Of a stretch of 64,000 nt of DNA, positions 1-7,295 are shown in pieces. A program made the position numbers and the translations under genes. The notes beneath the pieces were generated by a model. That model did no database searches. It had not been told where the DNA came from and saw only the letters and a list, made by a program, of their open reading frames with translations. Position 1 is the first letter of the stretch, and each line of letters begins with the position of its first letter. The stretch spans positions 28,823 to 92,822 of the forward strand of contig JAZTXK010000044.1 in NCBI GenBank assembly GCA_045636385.1, read 5' to 3'. The DNA comes from CAG-390 sp045636385 (GTDB taxonomy: Bacteria; Bacillota; Clostridia; Oscillospirales; CAG-272).

Positions 1-91
1 GTTCGCTTGTAAGGCAAGGGGTGAAGCCGCCGGGGATGAGCTTGCCCACGGGCGGGGTTATATCAAATTCCGAAAATCCAATTCTTAACAT
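1..91 (-). CDS. N-terminal fragment of a ceramidase-like or unknown hydrolase (cut by window edge)
   Basis: Only the first 30 codons are present; the gene runs off the left edge. The peptide begins MLRIGFSEFDITPPVGK. The D-I-T-P-P turn soon after a short beta strand resembles the start of neutral/alkaline non-lysosomal ceramidase-like proteins, which are common in Clostridia. A GGAAGG ribosome site lies about ten bases before the ATG. It starts 16 bases after the stop of the oxidoreductase gene upstream on the same strand, so the two probably form one operon. The family assignment rests on a short motif and is tentative. Confidence 0.5.
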   Translation of the reverse strand, partial: MLRIGFSEFDITPPVGKLIPGGFTPCLTSE

Positions 92-107
92 ATCGGTTTA
101 CCTTCCT

Positions 108-1133
108 TTAACTGAAATAGTGGGGTTTGACAGGGAGTCCTTTTTCTGCCGATTCAACTGCAGCGAGGCAGACGGCAACCGTGTTTGAGCCTTCGATAAC
201 GTCGATCTCGAGATCCTTTTTGCCGAGAATAATGTCGCACATATCCGCGATCTCAGCCGCCATATTGTGATGATTGATGTCAATGAAAATTTGTTCTTCC
301 TTGAAGCTGTGCTTGCCTTTTTCGTCGATGCAGGGTGTGAAAAGCGTGATGTAGGGCGATTTGTTGTCGCCGAGGATGGTGCCCTTCGATCCGAAAAGCT
401 GTGTGCGCATCGTGTAGGGGCGCTTGCATCCGATCGAGGTTAAGACCTTTCCGATGATGCCGTTCGGATATTTCAAAACAGATATCGTGCAATCGTCGAC
501 GGGCCAATCGGGGAGCATTTTGTGGTTAGCGTAGGCAAAGACCTCGGTCGGGTCACCCGCGATCCAACGGAGAAGATCCATCGCGTGGCAACCACCGCCG
601 ACAACGGGATGACGGATGTAGGAGGGATCCTTGCGCCATTCGCCGCGTCCGAGGATCGAGTAGTCGTGCGCGTATTCGGATTCAACGTAGAAAAGCTCGC
701 CGATGTCGCCGCGATCGACCATTTCCTTCATCAGCGCGAAGGCGGGAGTTTTGCGGCAGACCTGACCGACCATGAATTTCTTGCCCGAAGCGCGTGCGGC
801 GGCAATGATCGCCTCGCATTCGTCAAGACGCATGGCAAGCGGCTTTTCGCAGAGAACGTGATAACCCGCGGCGAGCGAATCGACGCATTGATCCTTGTGG
901 AAGGAGTCGGGAGAGCAGACGACAACGCAGTCAAATCCCCCGGCACGGAGCATATCCTTGTAATCGGTGTAATATGTATTAAGACCGTGTTTTTCGGCGC
1001 GTGCGCGAACACCCGCCTCGTCAACGTCGCAAAGCGCGGCAAGCTCGGCATTTTCGGTAGCTAAAATACCGTCAATGTGACTGCGACCGATCCCCTCGGT
1101 ACCGATGACGGCAAAACGAACCTGTGTTTCCAT
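108..1133 (-). CDS. Gfo/Idh/MocA family NAD(P)-dependent oxidoreductase
   Basis: A 341-residue cytoplasmic dehydrogenase of the Gfo/Idh/MocA superfamily, which oxidises or reduces sugars and cyclitols. The N-terminal Rossmann segment FAVIGTEGIGRSHIDGI has the nucleotide-binding glycine pattern. The family CEKPLA motif, with its conserved lysine, is present near residue 95, and the GGGCHAMDLLRW segment supplies the usual H-x-x-D pair of the C-terminal domain. I chose the ATG at 1133 because GGAGG sits seven bases upstream; an in-frame ATG 63 bases further out has no ribosome site and lies beyond the -10 box. The substrate cannot be told from sequence. It leads an operon with the partial gene at the left edge. 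Confidence 0.88.
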   Translation of the reverse strand: METQVRFAVIGTEGIGRSHIDGILATENAELAALCDVDEAGVRARAEKHGLNTYYTDYKDMLRAGGFDCVVVCSPDSFHKDQCVDSLAAGYHVLCEKPLAMRLDECEAIIAAARASGKKFMVGQVCRKTPAFALMKEMVDRGDIGELFYVESEYAHDYSILGRGEWRKDPSYIRHPVVGGGCHAMDLLRWIAGDPTEVFAYANHKMLPDWPVDDCTISVLKYPNGIIGKVLTSIGCKRPYTMRTQLFGSKGTILGDNKSPYITLFTPCIDEKGKHSFKEEQIFIDINHHNMAAEIADMCDIILGKKDLEIDVIEGSNTVAVCLAAVESAEKGLPVKPHYFS

Positions 1134-1167
1134 GAAGACCTCCGATGATGAAATTTTTGTTAACATA

Positions 1168-1196
1168 ATTTTACCACGCGGGGCGAGTGTTGTCAA
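1168..1196 (-). promoter_or_regulatory. sigma-A promoter of the Gfo/Idh operon
   Basis: Reading the minus strand, TTGACA (1191-1196) and TAAAAT (1168-1173) are separated by 17 bases, with TGG just before the -10 box. Transcription would start near 1161, giving a leader of about 28 bases with GGAGG. Confidence 0.8.
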
Positions 1197-1212
1197 GAAG
1201 TTTTATAAAAGA

Positions 1213-1500
1213 GTGAAAGCTTTTGAAGATTTTTAAGAAACTTTTCTCGAAAAGTTTCTAAAACGGAGCAGGAGGCGGACCCTCAAACTAATGCGAAAGC
1301 GAAGCTTTCGCCACCGTGCTTCAAAAATACGAAGCTCTGCTTCGGATTTTTGGACAGAGTCAATACTTCCCGAATGTAGGGAAGTGCATCTCTGGCGGTT
1401 TTCCGAAGGAAAATGGAGGCGTGAGCCGACAAGACAGAGTTGCAACTTGCCGAAGGCAAGTATTTGCGCTCTGTCACCCCGCGCCGTCCGCAGACGGCGC
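1213..1500 (-). repeat. Mosaic palindromic intergenic repeat, copy 1 (inverted and interrupted)
   Basis: This fills most of the 628-base gap between the oxidoreductase and the XRE regulator. It is a chain of small hairpins, AAGAAACTTTTC/GAAAAGTTTCT, GCGAAAGCGAAGCTTTCGC, CGAAGCTCTGCTTCG and the arm GGACAGAGTCAATACTTCCC. The same chain recurs at 2752-2960, 6280-6463 and 9681-9805. Relative to the 6280 copy it lies in the opposite orientation. Its GGACAGAGTCAATACTTCCC hairpin is split: the second arm (CGCTCTGTCACC) comes about 70 bases later, after inserted sequence. No coding signal is seen in the gap. Confidence 0.75.
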
Positions 1501-1504
1501 TTTT
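1481..1504 (+). terminator. Terminator-like hairpin in the repeat region
   Basis: GCGCCGTC and GACGGCGC pair around a CGCA loop and are followed by TTTTAT. A second hairpin of the same style (AAAATCCGC/GCGGATTTT) follows at 1515-1536. They may end transcripts crossing the spacer, but could simply be part of the repeat cluster. Confidence 0.4.
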
Positions 1505-1691
1505 ATAAAAGGAAAAAATCCGCCGCAGCGGATTTTCACATTTTTATTATATTTCGCCTTGAATTTTCCTTGGGTGCGCAAAATCCCGCGCGGTGCTGAC
1601 TGCCCACCCCAACCCCTCCCGCAAGCGGGAGGGGGGGATCTGTCAATAGAAAAATTCTACGCCAAGTAGAATCAAGTCTATGTTGCGGTTA

Positions 1692-1720
1692 TTGATTTGT
1701 GCCGAAAAATCTGTTATAAT
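1692..1720 (+). promoter_or_regulatory. sigma-A promoter of the XRE regulator
   Basis: TTGATT (1692-1697), a 17-base spacer, then TATAAT (1715-1720). The start codon at 1762 follows after a leader of about 35 bases that includes GGAGG. Confidence 0.85.
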
Positions 1721-1761
1721 ATGTTCAGACGCGTCGAAAATAAATAACTTGGAGGTTCGTT

Positions 1762-2547
1762 ATGGAACTGATGATCGGTGAAAAACTGAAAAAACTTCGC
1801 AGAAACAAGGATTTGACACAAGAAGAGGTTGCGGCACATCTCGGAATTTCTTTCCAAGCTATTAGCAAATGGGAGCGCGGCGAGGGATATCCCGATATTA
1901 CGATGCTTCCGATTTTGGCTAATTACTACCAAGTTACGGTCGATGATTTGATTGGAATGGATGAAATAACGTCTGCGAAAAAGCTTGATGAGATCAATCG
2001 CATCTGGGAAGAAAACAGGCAGGCGCGAAAGCATAAGGAAAACGTTACGTTGATGAGAGAAGCTCTGAAATCGTACCCGAATAACGCATTACTTCTCATT
2101 CAGTTGTCGGCATCTCTCGAACGCCTTGACGGTACCATGTCCGAAAAAATAGAGTATTTGAAGGAATCCATCGCGGTTCAGGAGCAGATTTTGAGATACT
2201 GCGATGATTCCGATGTCAGAGGTGCGGCTCTTTTCAATATTGCCGATGCGTATTACAGATACGGAGATTATGAAAAAGCGCTTGAATATGCAAACAAATT
2301 GCCGAATCTCTTCAAGACGAGAGAAACAGCTCTGGTACGCATCCTGCAGGATAATAACGGGAAGAATAAAGCCGCAAGATCGGCAATCGAACCGCTTGCG
2401 TGGTTGCTTTCATATCATCTTAACGCCATTTCCGAGACCGAAAATGACGTTGGATACAGAGAAAAAGCCGTAAAAATATTGGATATCTTGTTCGAGCAAA
2501 ATGAAAGCGAGCTTATAAAAGGTATCAGGGCAAAGATGACAAAATAA
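1762..2547 (+). CDS. XRE-family helix-turn-helix transcriptional regulator
   Basis: A 261-residue DNA-binding protein. Residues about 5-60 form a Cro/CI-type helix-turn-helix (LTQEEVAAHLGISFQAISKWERG, the recognition helix being FQAISKW). The remaining 200 residues are helical and read like tetratricopeptide repeats, for example ALLIQLSASLERL and AALFNIADAYYRYGDYEKAL. This build resembles Clostridial XRE-TPR regulators, in which the C-terminal part often senses a peptide or partner. GGAGG lies six bases before the ATG and a good promoter precedes it. It is monocistronic and flanked by repeats, so its target cannot be inferred from neighbours. Confidence 0.88.
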   Translation: MELMIGEKLKKLRRNKDLTQEEVAAHLGISFQAISKWERGEGYPDITMLPILANYYQVTVDDLIGMDEITSAKKLDEINRIWEENRQARKHKENVTLMREALKSYPNNALLLIQLSASLERLDGTMSEKIEYLKESIAVQEQILRYCDDSDVRGAALFNIADAYYRYGDYEKALEYANKLPNLFKTRETALVRILQDNNGKNKAARSAIEPLAWLLSYHLNAISETENDVGYREKAVKILDILFEQNESELIKGIRAKMTK

Positions 2548-2751
2548 GCATCATACCCGGCGTAGTTTTTCGTAGGAGAGTGTTTAAACTACGTGCCTTT
2601 ATAAGCCTTTACTTCACTCTTCCGGTTTACGGAAGGGGGAGCGAGGCGGGGGCCGATTTGCCTGAACAAAATTATGAGGATATCGGGAAAATCTCTGTGT
2701 AGGCGCGAAGTTTTTAGCTCGTACCCGCAGGAGATAAAAATTCTCTATCGT

Positions 2752-2960
2752 CATTGCGCGCTCTGCGAGTGCGCGAGGTGACAGAGCGCAATACTTCCCT
2801 ACATTCGGGAAGTATTGACTCTGTCCAAAATCGAGAAGCGGAGCTTCACGATTTTGAAGCGCGGTGGCGAAGGCTGAAGCCTTCGCATTAGTCCGAGGCT
2901 CTGCCTCGTGCTCCGCGAACTTTTGAAAAAGTTCGATCAAAACTTCAAATTTTTCAATCA
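2752..2960 (+). repeat. Mosaic palindromic intergenic repeat, copy 2
   Basis: It lies in the 490-base gap after the XRE gene. The order is hairpin A (AGTATTG arms around CCCTACATTCGGG, 2790-2825), hairpin B (GAAGCGGAGCTTC with ATTTTGAAGCGCGGTGG), hairpin C (GAAGGCTGAAGCCTTC), hairpin D (GAGGCTCTGCCTC) and hairpin E (GAACTTTTGAAAAAGTTC). Loop and linker bases match copy 3 while stem bases differ yet still pair. The rest of the gap (2548-2750, 2961-3000) shows no gene. Confidence 0.75.
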
Positions 2961-3000
2961 AATCGAAAAATTCCGCCCAACGGGCGGAATTTTTACCTTT

Positions 3001-3033
3001 AACTAGCAACTAATAACTAGTAACTGGCAACTT
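3001..3033. repeat. Degenerate heptamer tandem array
   Basis: Four 7-base units, AACTAGC, AACTAAT, AACTAGT and AACTGGC, plus a partial fifth. The array ends four bases before the scfB stop codon. Arrays with the same 7-base period occur at 11266, 13638, 13911, 46775 and 46885. Confidence 0.7.
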
Positions 3034-3037
3034 ATTA

Positions 3038-4417
3038 TTATTCTTCGCTCTCGCACGCTTCTGCCACCTTGAGCATAATCGCGCACTCGATTCGCTTCTT
3101 GAACAGCTTACAGCCGTACTCGTAGACGCCGTTTACGCTGCCCGTTGCGTGGTAGGAGTTTGCGGCGCAGCCGCCGGAGCAATAGAGTCTTGCCCAACAA
3201 TCGCGGCATTCTTCTCTCGAATATGCCGAGCAGGAGCGGAATTCGTCGCGGATTGCTTCGTTTTTCACGCCGTCAAAAATGTTACCGAGCAGATATTTCT
3301 CGTCGCCGACGAACTGGTGGCAAGGGTAAAGGTCGCCCCAGGGGGTGACAGCCATATACTCGGTTCCCGAGCCGCAGCCCGAAATTCTCTTATAGATGCA
3401 GGGGCCGCCCTCAAGGTCGAGCATATAGTGATAGAACGTGATCGGCTTGCCGCGCTTCTTGCGGTCGATCATTTCAAGCGCGAGCTTTTCGTACTGCTCG
3501 TAAAGCACGGGCAGATCCTCGTCGCCGAGCGCGTAGGGGTCGCCGGGAGGGCAGACTACGGGCTCCATCGAAAGCTCGGTGAAGCCTTCGTCAGCCATAT
3601 GTATGATGTCCTTGCAGAAATCGGTGTTGAACTTGGTGAACGTGCCACGCATATAGTAGCCCTTGTCGCCGCGGCGGCTGACGAACTCCTTGAACTTGGG
3701 AAGGATCAGGTCGTAAGAGCCCTGACCGCTTACGGTCTTGCGGAGGTTGTCGTGTACGTGGCGTCTGCCGTCGAGCGAGAGAACGACGTTGTCCATCTCT
3801 TTGTTGGCAAATTCGATTACGTCGTCGTCAACAAGCACGCCGTTTGTCGTCAGCGTGAAGCGGAAATGCTTGCCTGCCGCCTCTTCGATAGAGCGCGCGT
3901 AGGCAACGAGATCCTTGACGACCTGCCAGTTCATCAGCGGCTCGCCGCCGAAGAAGTCGACCTCGAGATTGTGGCGTGTGCCCGAGTTTTCAACAAGGAA
4001 ATCGAGTGCGCGTTTGCCGACCTCGAAGGACATCAGCGCGCGTTCGCCGTGGAATCTGCCCTGAGCCGCGAAGCAATATTCGCAGTTGAGGTTACAGGTG
4101 TGCGCAACGTGCAGGCAGAGTGCCTTTACGGTGTTCGAATTGTTCTTGAGCTTGCCGACGAGGGGCGCGTAGATATCCTCGGCGTAGAGCTTGCCGTCGG
4201 CTTTGAGCTCCTCGACGTCGGAGATCGTGTCGCGGATATCACCCTCGGTGATGTCCTCTGCGGCGAACTTTTCAAGGCAGATCGAAACGATCTCGTCTGC
4301 CGACTTAGTTTCGTAAAGATTGATTACATCGTAAGCCAGATCATCGACCGCGTGAACCGCGCCCGAGCCGACGTCAAGGACTATGTTGTAACCGTTGAGT
4401 TTATAGGAATGGATCAT
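3038..4417 (-). CDS. scfB: SCIFF peptide maturase, radical SAM/SPASM thioether-forming enzyme
   Basis: A 459-residue radical SAM enzyme that installs thioether cross-links between cysteines and other residues of the SCIFF precursor encoded just upstream. Residues 1-90 form the small N-terminal peptide-recognition region. The [4Fe-4S]-SAM motif CNLNCEYC uses C108, C112 and C115. The C-terminal SPASM region carries the expected cysteines in CGSG, DLYPCHQF, CSAYSREECRDCWARLYCSGGC and YGCKLF, enough for two auxiliary clusters. Length matches the family. GAGGT lies eight bases before the ATG. A terminator-like hairpin and only 54 bases separate it from scfA, so expression is likely by read-through from the scfA promoter. 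Confidence 0.95.
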   Translation of the reverse strand: MIHSYKLNGYNIVLDVGSGAVHAVDDLAYDVINLYETKSADEIVSICLEKFAAEDITEGDIRDTISDVEELKADGKLYAEDIYAPLVGKLKNNSNTVKALCLHVAHTCNLNCEYCFAAQGRFHGERALMSFEVGKRALDFLVENSGTRHNLEVDFFGGEPLMNWQVVKDLVAYARSIEEAAGKHFRFTLTTNGVLVDDDVIEFANKEMDNVVLSLDGRRHVHDNLRKTVSGQGSYDLILPKFKEFVSRRGDKGYYMRGTFTKFNTDFCKDIIHMADEGFTELSMEPVVCPPGDPYALGDEDLPVLYEQYEKLALEMIDRKKRGKPITFYHYMLDLEGGPCIYKRISGCGSGTEYMAVTPWGDLYPCHQFVGDEKYLLGNIFDGVKNEAIRDEFRSCSAYSREECRDCWARLYCSGGCAANSYHATGSVNGVYEYGCKLFKKRIECAIMLKVAEACESEE

Positions 4418-4436
4418 TTTTTACCTCACCAGATTT

Positions 4437-4462
4437 AAAAAGCCGCCGCTGTCGCGGCTGCT
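4437..4462 (-). terminator. Partial intrinsic terminator between scfA and scfB
   Basis: On the minus strand AGCAGCCGC pairs with GCGGCGGCT (one mismatch) around a GACA loop and is followed by five T. It sits after the scfA stop and 20 bases before the scfB start. It would let most transcripts end after the precursor gene while some continue into the maturase gene. Confidence 0.65.
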
Positions 4463-4471
4463 TTTTTACAA

Positions 4472-4618
4472 TTACTTAGACTTCTTTTCGCAAGCCTGGT
4501 TAGCAACGCCGCAAGAGGTCTTGCAAGCGGACTGGCAGGAAGTCTGGCACTCGCCGCATCCGCCGTTCTTAACGGAAGCCTTGAGGTCACGGGTATTGAT
4601 AGTACGAATTCTCTTCAT
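4472..4618 (-). CDS. scfA: SCIFF ranthipeptide precursor (six cysteines in forty-five residues)
   Basis: A 48-residue peptide, MKRIRTINTRDLKASVKNGG followed by a cysteine-rich tail. The cysteines are C21, C24, C28, C32, C36 and C43, exactly the six that give SCIFF its name. The basic N-terminal part acts as the leader recognised by the maturase. It is the substrate of the radical SAM enzyme encoded immediately downstream. AAAGGTGG lies about nine bases before the ATG and a near-consensus promoter precedes it. The peptide is almost universal in Clostridia; its final role is not well settled. No dedicated protease or exporter gene is adjacent. Confidence 0.95.
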   Translation of the reverse strand: MKRIRTINTRDLKASVKNGGCGECQTSCQSACKTSCGVANQACEKKSK

Positions 4619-4659
4619 TGTAAAAATCCACCTTTCGGATATAATTTAATTCACCATAT

Positions 4660-4688
4660 AGTATATATGATTTTTGCCGATTTGTCAA
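4660..4688 (-). promoter_or_regulatory. sigma-A promoter of scfA-scfB
   Basis: TTGACA (4683-4688) and TATACT (4660-4665) on the minus strand with a 17-base spacer. The -35 box overlaps the stop codon (4685-4687) of the upstream decarboxylase-like gene, so the two transcription units are packed without spacer. Confidence 0.85.
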
Positions 4689-6019
4689 GAGGTTTTGATG
4701 ATTTTTGGCGAAATCCCCGAATTTTTCAGCATTTCGAGGTGATTTTTTATCTCGTCGGTGACTACCTCGCCGGGCAGAAGCAGGGGGATGCCGGGGGGAT
4801 AGACCCAAAGATAGGCGTTCGAGATATCTTCGCCATCGGGTAGATCGAGCCAGACCGCGTCACAAAGCGGAATTGCGACGGGCGGAAGTGAGGTGATGAA
4901 CGAGGGATAAGTTCTGTTTTCCGAATACTCGGCTTCCGCATCGAGTGCCATTATCGCACGCGAGAGGGCGGTGAGGTTTTCGCGCGTGTCGCAGACAGAT
5001 GTCATACAGAGAAGGTAGTCGGAGTGAACCATTTCGGGCTCGATATGAAAACGCGAGCGCAGAGTGTCGGCAAGTGAGGAACCCGTAAAGTTCGTATTTC
5101 TCGTCGAGATCGAGATCTTTCCGATATCGTCGGTTTTGATCAGCTTTAGCTTTTCGGGGGTAGTCGATGCGTAAAATTCGTCGAGCATCGCGCGGTAATT
5201 ATCGAAAAGCTTTTCCGAGTCGGACAAAATATCCGCGCATTTTGCGATCGAGTTCATTAATATATATGAAGGACTGCTTGTTTCGAAGATGCCGAGATTG
5301 CGGGCAAAGCGTGAGGAATATTTCTCATTGAAAACAAGACCGAGCGCGGTCTGTGTCAGCGCGGGGAGGGTTTTGTGCAGACTTGTGACAGCAATATCCG
5401 CGACTCGCGGGAAATCGGGGAAATGCTCGGAAAAACCGAGGTGCGCACCGTGAGCGGCGTCGACGAAAAGCGCGGCGCCGTGTTTTTTGCAGACCTCCGC
5501 AATAGCCGCAATATCCGATATCACGCCTTCGTAAGTCGGCGAGGTCAGAATGACCGCAGATGCTTCGGGGGCGCGTGAGAAGGCTTCCTCGACCGCCGTC
5601 GGTGTGATAGCACCGCAGATGCCGTATTCCGGGGTGATGGGCGGAAGGATGCAAGTGGGTGTCAGACGGCAGATCTCGATCGCGTGCCAAACCGACTTAT
5701 GACAGTTGCGCGCGACGATGACGGAGTCACCCGGCTTTGTCAGCGTTCGGATGCCCGCGAGAATACCGCAGGTCGAGCCGCCAATGAGTGGATACGCCGA
5801 CTTGGCTTTGTATAAACTCGCGTACTTTTCGCAGAGCGAGCCGATAATGCCGCCCTCTTCGGGATCGTGGAGATCGTCCGCGCCGTCGATCTCGGTGACG
5901 TCGACGGAGTAGGGAAGATCGGTGCCGAGTAGAGCCGTATTCCTCTTATGCCCCGGCATATGCATCGGGATCGCAGAGGATGTTATTTCTTCAATCTTTT
6001 TTTGAAAGTTTGTTTTCAT
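4685..6019 (-). CDS. Orn/Lys/Arg decarboxylase-like PLP enzyme
   Basis: A 444-residue fold-type I pyridoxal-phosphate enzyme of the ornithine/lysine/arginine decarboxylase group. It starts with the family signature PMHMPGHKRN, has the DITEIDG-like segment DVTEIDGADDLHDPEEGGI, the phosphate-cup GGSTCGILAGI, the aspartate DAAHGAHLGF, and the Schiff-base lysine in TSLHKTLPALTQ. The short C-terminal domain is retained, but there is no N-terminal wing domain, as in B. subtilis YaaO/SpeA-type proteins. The amino-acid substrate is not clear. The upstream small membrane gene overlaps its start by 29 bases, so translation is probably coupled; its own ribosome site (AAAGAAAA) is weak. Confidence 0.88.
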   Translation of the reverse strand: MKTNFQKKIEEITSSAIPMHMPGHKRNTALLGTDLPYSVDVTEIDGADDLHDPEEGGIIGSLCEKYASLYKAKSAYPLIGGSTCGILAGIRTLTKPGDSVIVARNCHKSVWHAIEICRLTPTCILPPITPEYGICGAITPTAVEEAFSRAPEASAVILTSPTYEGVISDIAAIAEVCKKHGAALFVDAAHGAHLGFSEHFPDFPRVADIAVTSLHKTLPALTQTALGLVFNEKYSSRFARNLGIFETSSPSYILMNSIAKCADILSDSEKLFDNYRAMLDEFYASTTPEKLKLIKTDDIGKISISTRNTNFTGSSLADTLRSRFHIEPEMVHSDYLLCMTSVCDTRENLTALSRAIMALDAEAEYSENRTYPSFITSLPPVAIPLCDAVWLDLPDGEDISNAYLWVYPPGIPLLLPGEVVTDEIKNHLEMLKNSGISPKIIKTS

Positions 6020-6230
6020 TTTTCTTTTTAATTATGCGGTAGCATACGTAAACGGCGACGCAAACGAGTCCCGCGATATATGTAGGCCAATATATGAAGG
6101 AGTAAAGGACGAGCCAATCGAATAAATTCCACGACTCGATGCTCATTCTGTATATACCTAAAATAAAGGGAAGAACAAAAGGAATTATTCCGATTATTAA
6201 TAGAATGTTCCAGATAAAGGATTTTTTCAT
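5991..6230 (-). CDS. Small two-helix membrane protein of unknown function
   Basis: A 79-residue protein with two long hydrophobic stretches (about residues 7-27 and 38-67) and a lysine-rich tail (RIIKKKNENKLSKKD). I do not recognise a family. The ATG at 6230 is chosen because AAGGAG lies seven bases upstream; an ATG 24 bases earlier lacks a ribosome site. Its last codons overlap the start of the decarboxylase-like gene. A TTGACA (6269-6274) and ATTATA (6246-6251) pair with 17-base spacing may be its promoter, though that would give a very short leader. Confidence 0.65.
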   Translation of the reverse strand: MKKSFIWNILLIIGIIPFVLPFILGIYRMSIESWNLFDWLVLYSFIYWPTYIAGLVCVAVYVCYRIIKKKNENKLSKKD

Positions 6231-6279
6231 TTTTCTCCTTTTGTCTATAATCATAGATTTTCTTTATTTGTCAAAGGGG

Positions 6280-6463
6280 GGACATAGTCAATACTTCCCT
6301 ACATTCGGGAAGTATTGACTATGTCCAAAATGGCGAAGCAGAGCTTCGCCATTTTGAAGCGCGGTGGGGCGAGCTTAAGCTCGCGCATTAAATCGAGACG
6401 CTGTCTCGAGCTCTGCTAAAGAAACTTTTTGAAAAAAGTTTCTTTAGAATCTTCCAAAACTTT
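6280..6463 (+). repeat. Mosaic palindromic intergenic repeat, copy 3
   Basis: The most regular copy. It begins GGACATAGTCAATACTTCCC, whose arms pair around CTACATTCG, then CGAAGCAGAGCTTCG, GCGAGCTTAAGCTCGC, CGAGACGCTGTCTCG and GAAACTTTTTGAAAAAAGTTTC, and ends GAATCTTCCAAAACTTTTT at the murQ stop codon. It fills the whole gap between murQ and the small membrane gene. Confidence 0.8.
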
Positions 6464-7294
6464 TTAATTTGTGTTTGCGTAAGCATCGAGTGCTGCGGGG
6501 ACGTCGCCGTATTCTTTAAGCAGACGTTCGGCGGTCTCTCTGTCTGCGTCCGAAAGTTGCATTATGATTCGTGTTGCACGCTCAACGAGCTTTTCGTTTG
6601 TCGGGCGGACGTTTACCATAAGGTTCGAGCGCACCTTGCCCGTTTTTATCATCGCGCAGGTGGAGAACATATTAAGTATCAGCTTCTGCGCCGTGCCGGC
6701 TTTGAGTCTGGTCGAGCCCGAAATGACCTCGGGGCCGACGTAGACCGAAACGGCGACATCACAGTGATTTTCCATAAGCGAGCCGGGGTTGCAGGTGACG
6801 GATATCGTCTTGCAGCCGAGTTCGCGTGCCTTTTTGAGTGCGCCGATGACGAAAGGTGCGCGTCCCGATGCCGAAAGTCCCACAACGACGTCGCCCGGCT
6901 TCGCACCGTCGGCTTCGATTGCGGTAATACCCTTTTCCTCACTGTCCTCGGCATTTTCGGTCGCGCGGAAAACGGCTTCCTTGCCGCCCGCGATAACTCC
7001 GCGGAAAAGCTCGTAATCAACACCGAATGTGGGCGGGCATTCGGATGCGTCAACGATGCCGAGTCTGCCCGAGGTGCCGCAGCCGACGTAGATAATGTGA
7101 CCGCCGTGTTCTATGGCTTCGCTTATCATATCGATCGCCGATGCAATCTCGGGGAGTGCTTCGTCAATTCCGTCCTCGACGGCGCGGTTTTCCTGATTGA
7201 TCAGGCGCACCATTTCGAGCGAGGAGAGCTTATCAATGTCCATTGTGCGAGGATTTCTGCCCTCGGTCTTCAGAATGTCGTAATTATCTCTCAT
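6464..7294 (-). CDS. murQ: N-acetylmuramic acid 6-phosphate etherase
   Basis: A 276-residue cytoplasmic SIS-domain enzyme that cleaves the D-lactyl ether of MurNAc-6-phosphate to give GlcNAc-6-phosphate and lactate in peptidoglycan recycling. Diagnostic stretches are LKTEGRNPRTMDID at the start, YVGCGTSGRLGIVDASECPP (sugar-phosphate loop), VVGLSASGRAPFV, and GSTRLKAGTAQKLILNM. It is about 20 residues shorter at the C-terminus than E. coli MurQ. The ATG at 7294 follows the GDPD stop codon by one base, so it is translationally coupled. No MurNAc PTS or kinase gene is in view; the operon's MFS transporter is the only uptake candidate nearby. Confidence 0.93.
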   Translation of the reverse strand: MRDNYDILKTEGRNPRTMDIDKLSSLEMVRLINQENRAVEDGIDEALPEIASAIDMISEAIEHGGHIIYVGCGTSGRLGIVDASECPPTFGVDYELFRGVIAGGKEAVFRATENAEDSEEKGITAIEADGAKPGDVVVGLSASGRAPFVIGALKKARELGCKTISVTCNPGSLMENHCDVAVSVYVGPEVISGSTRLKAGTAQKLILNMFSTCAMIKTGKVRSNLMVNVRPTNEKLVERATRIIMQLSDADRETAERLLKEYGDVPAALDAYANTN

Positions 7295-7295
7295 A

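Noticed and set aside
1316..1669. Frames of about 100 residues in the 1200-1700 spacer
   Set aside because: They run through the mosaic hairpin repeat, and no ribosome site or family signature is seen.
6246..6274. TTGACA/ATTATA as promoter of the small membrane gene
   Set aside because: The spacing is right, but transcription would start at or inside the ribosome site, leaving almost no leader; kept only as a remark under the gene.
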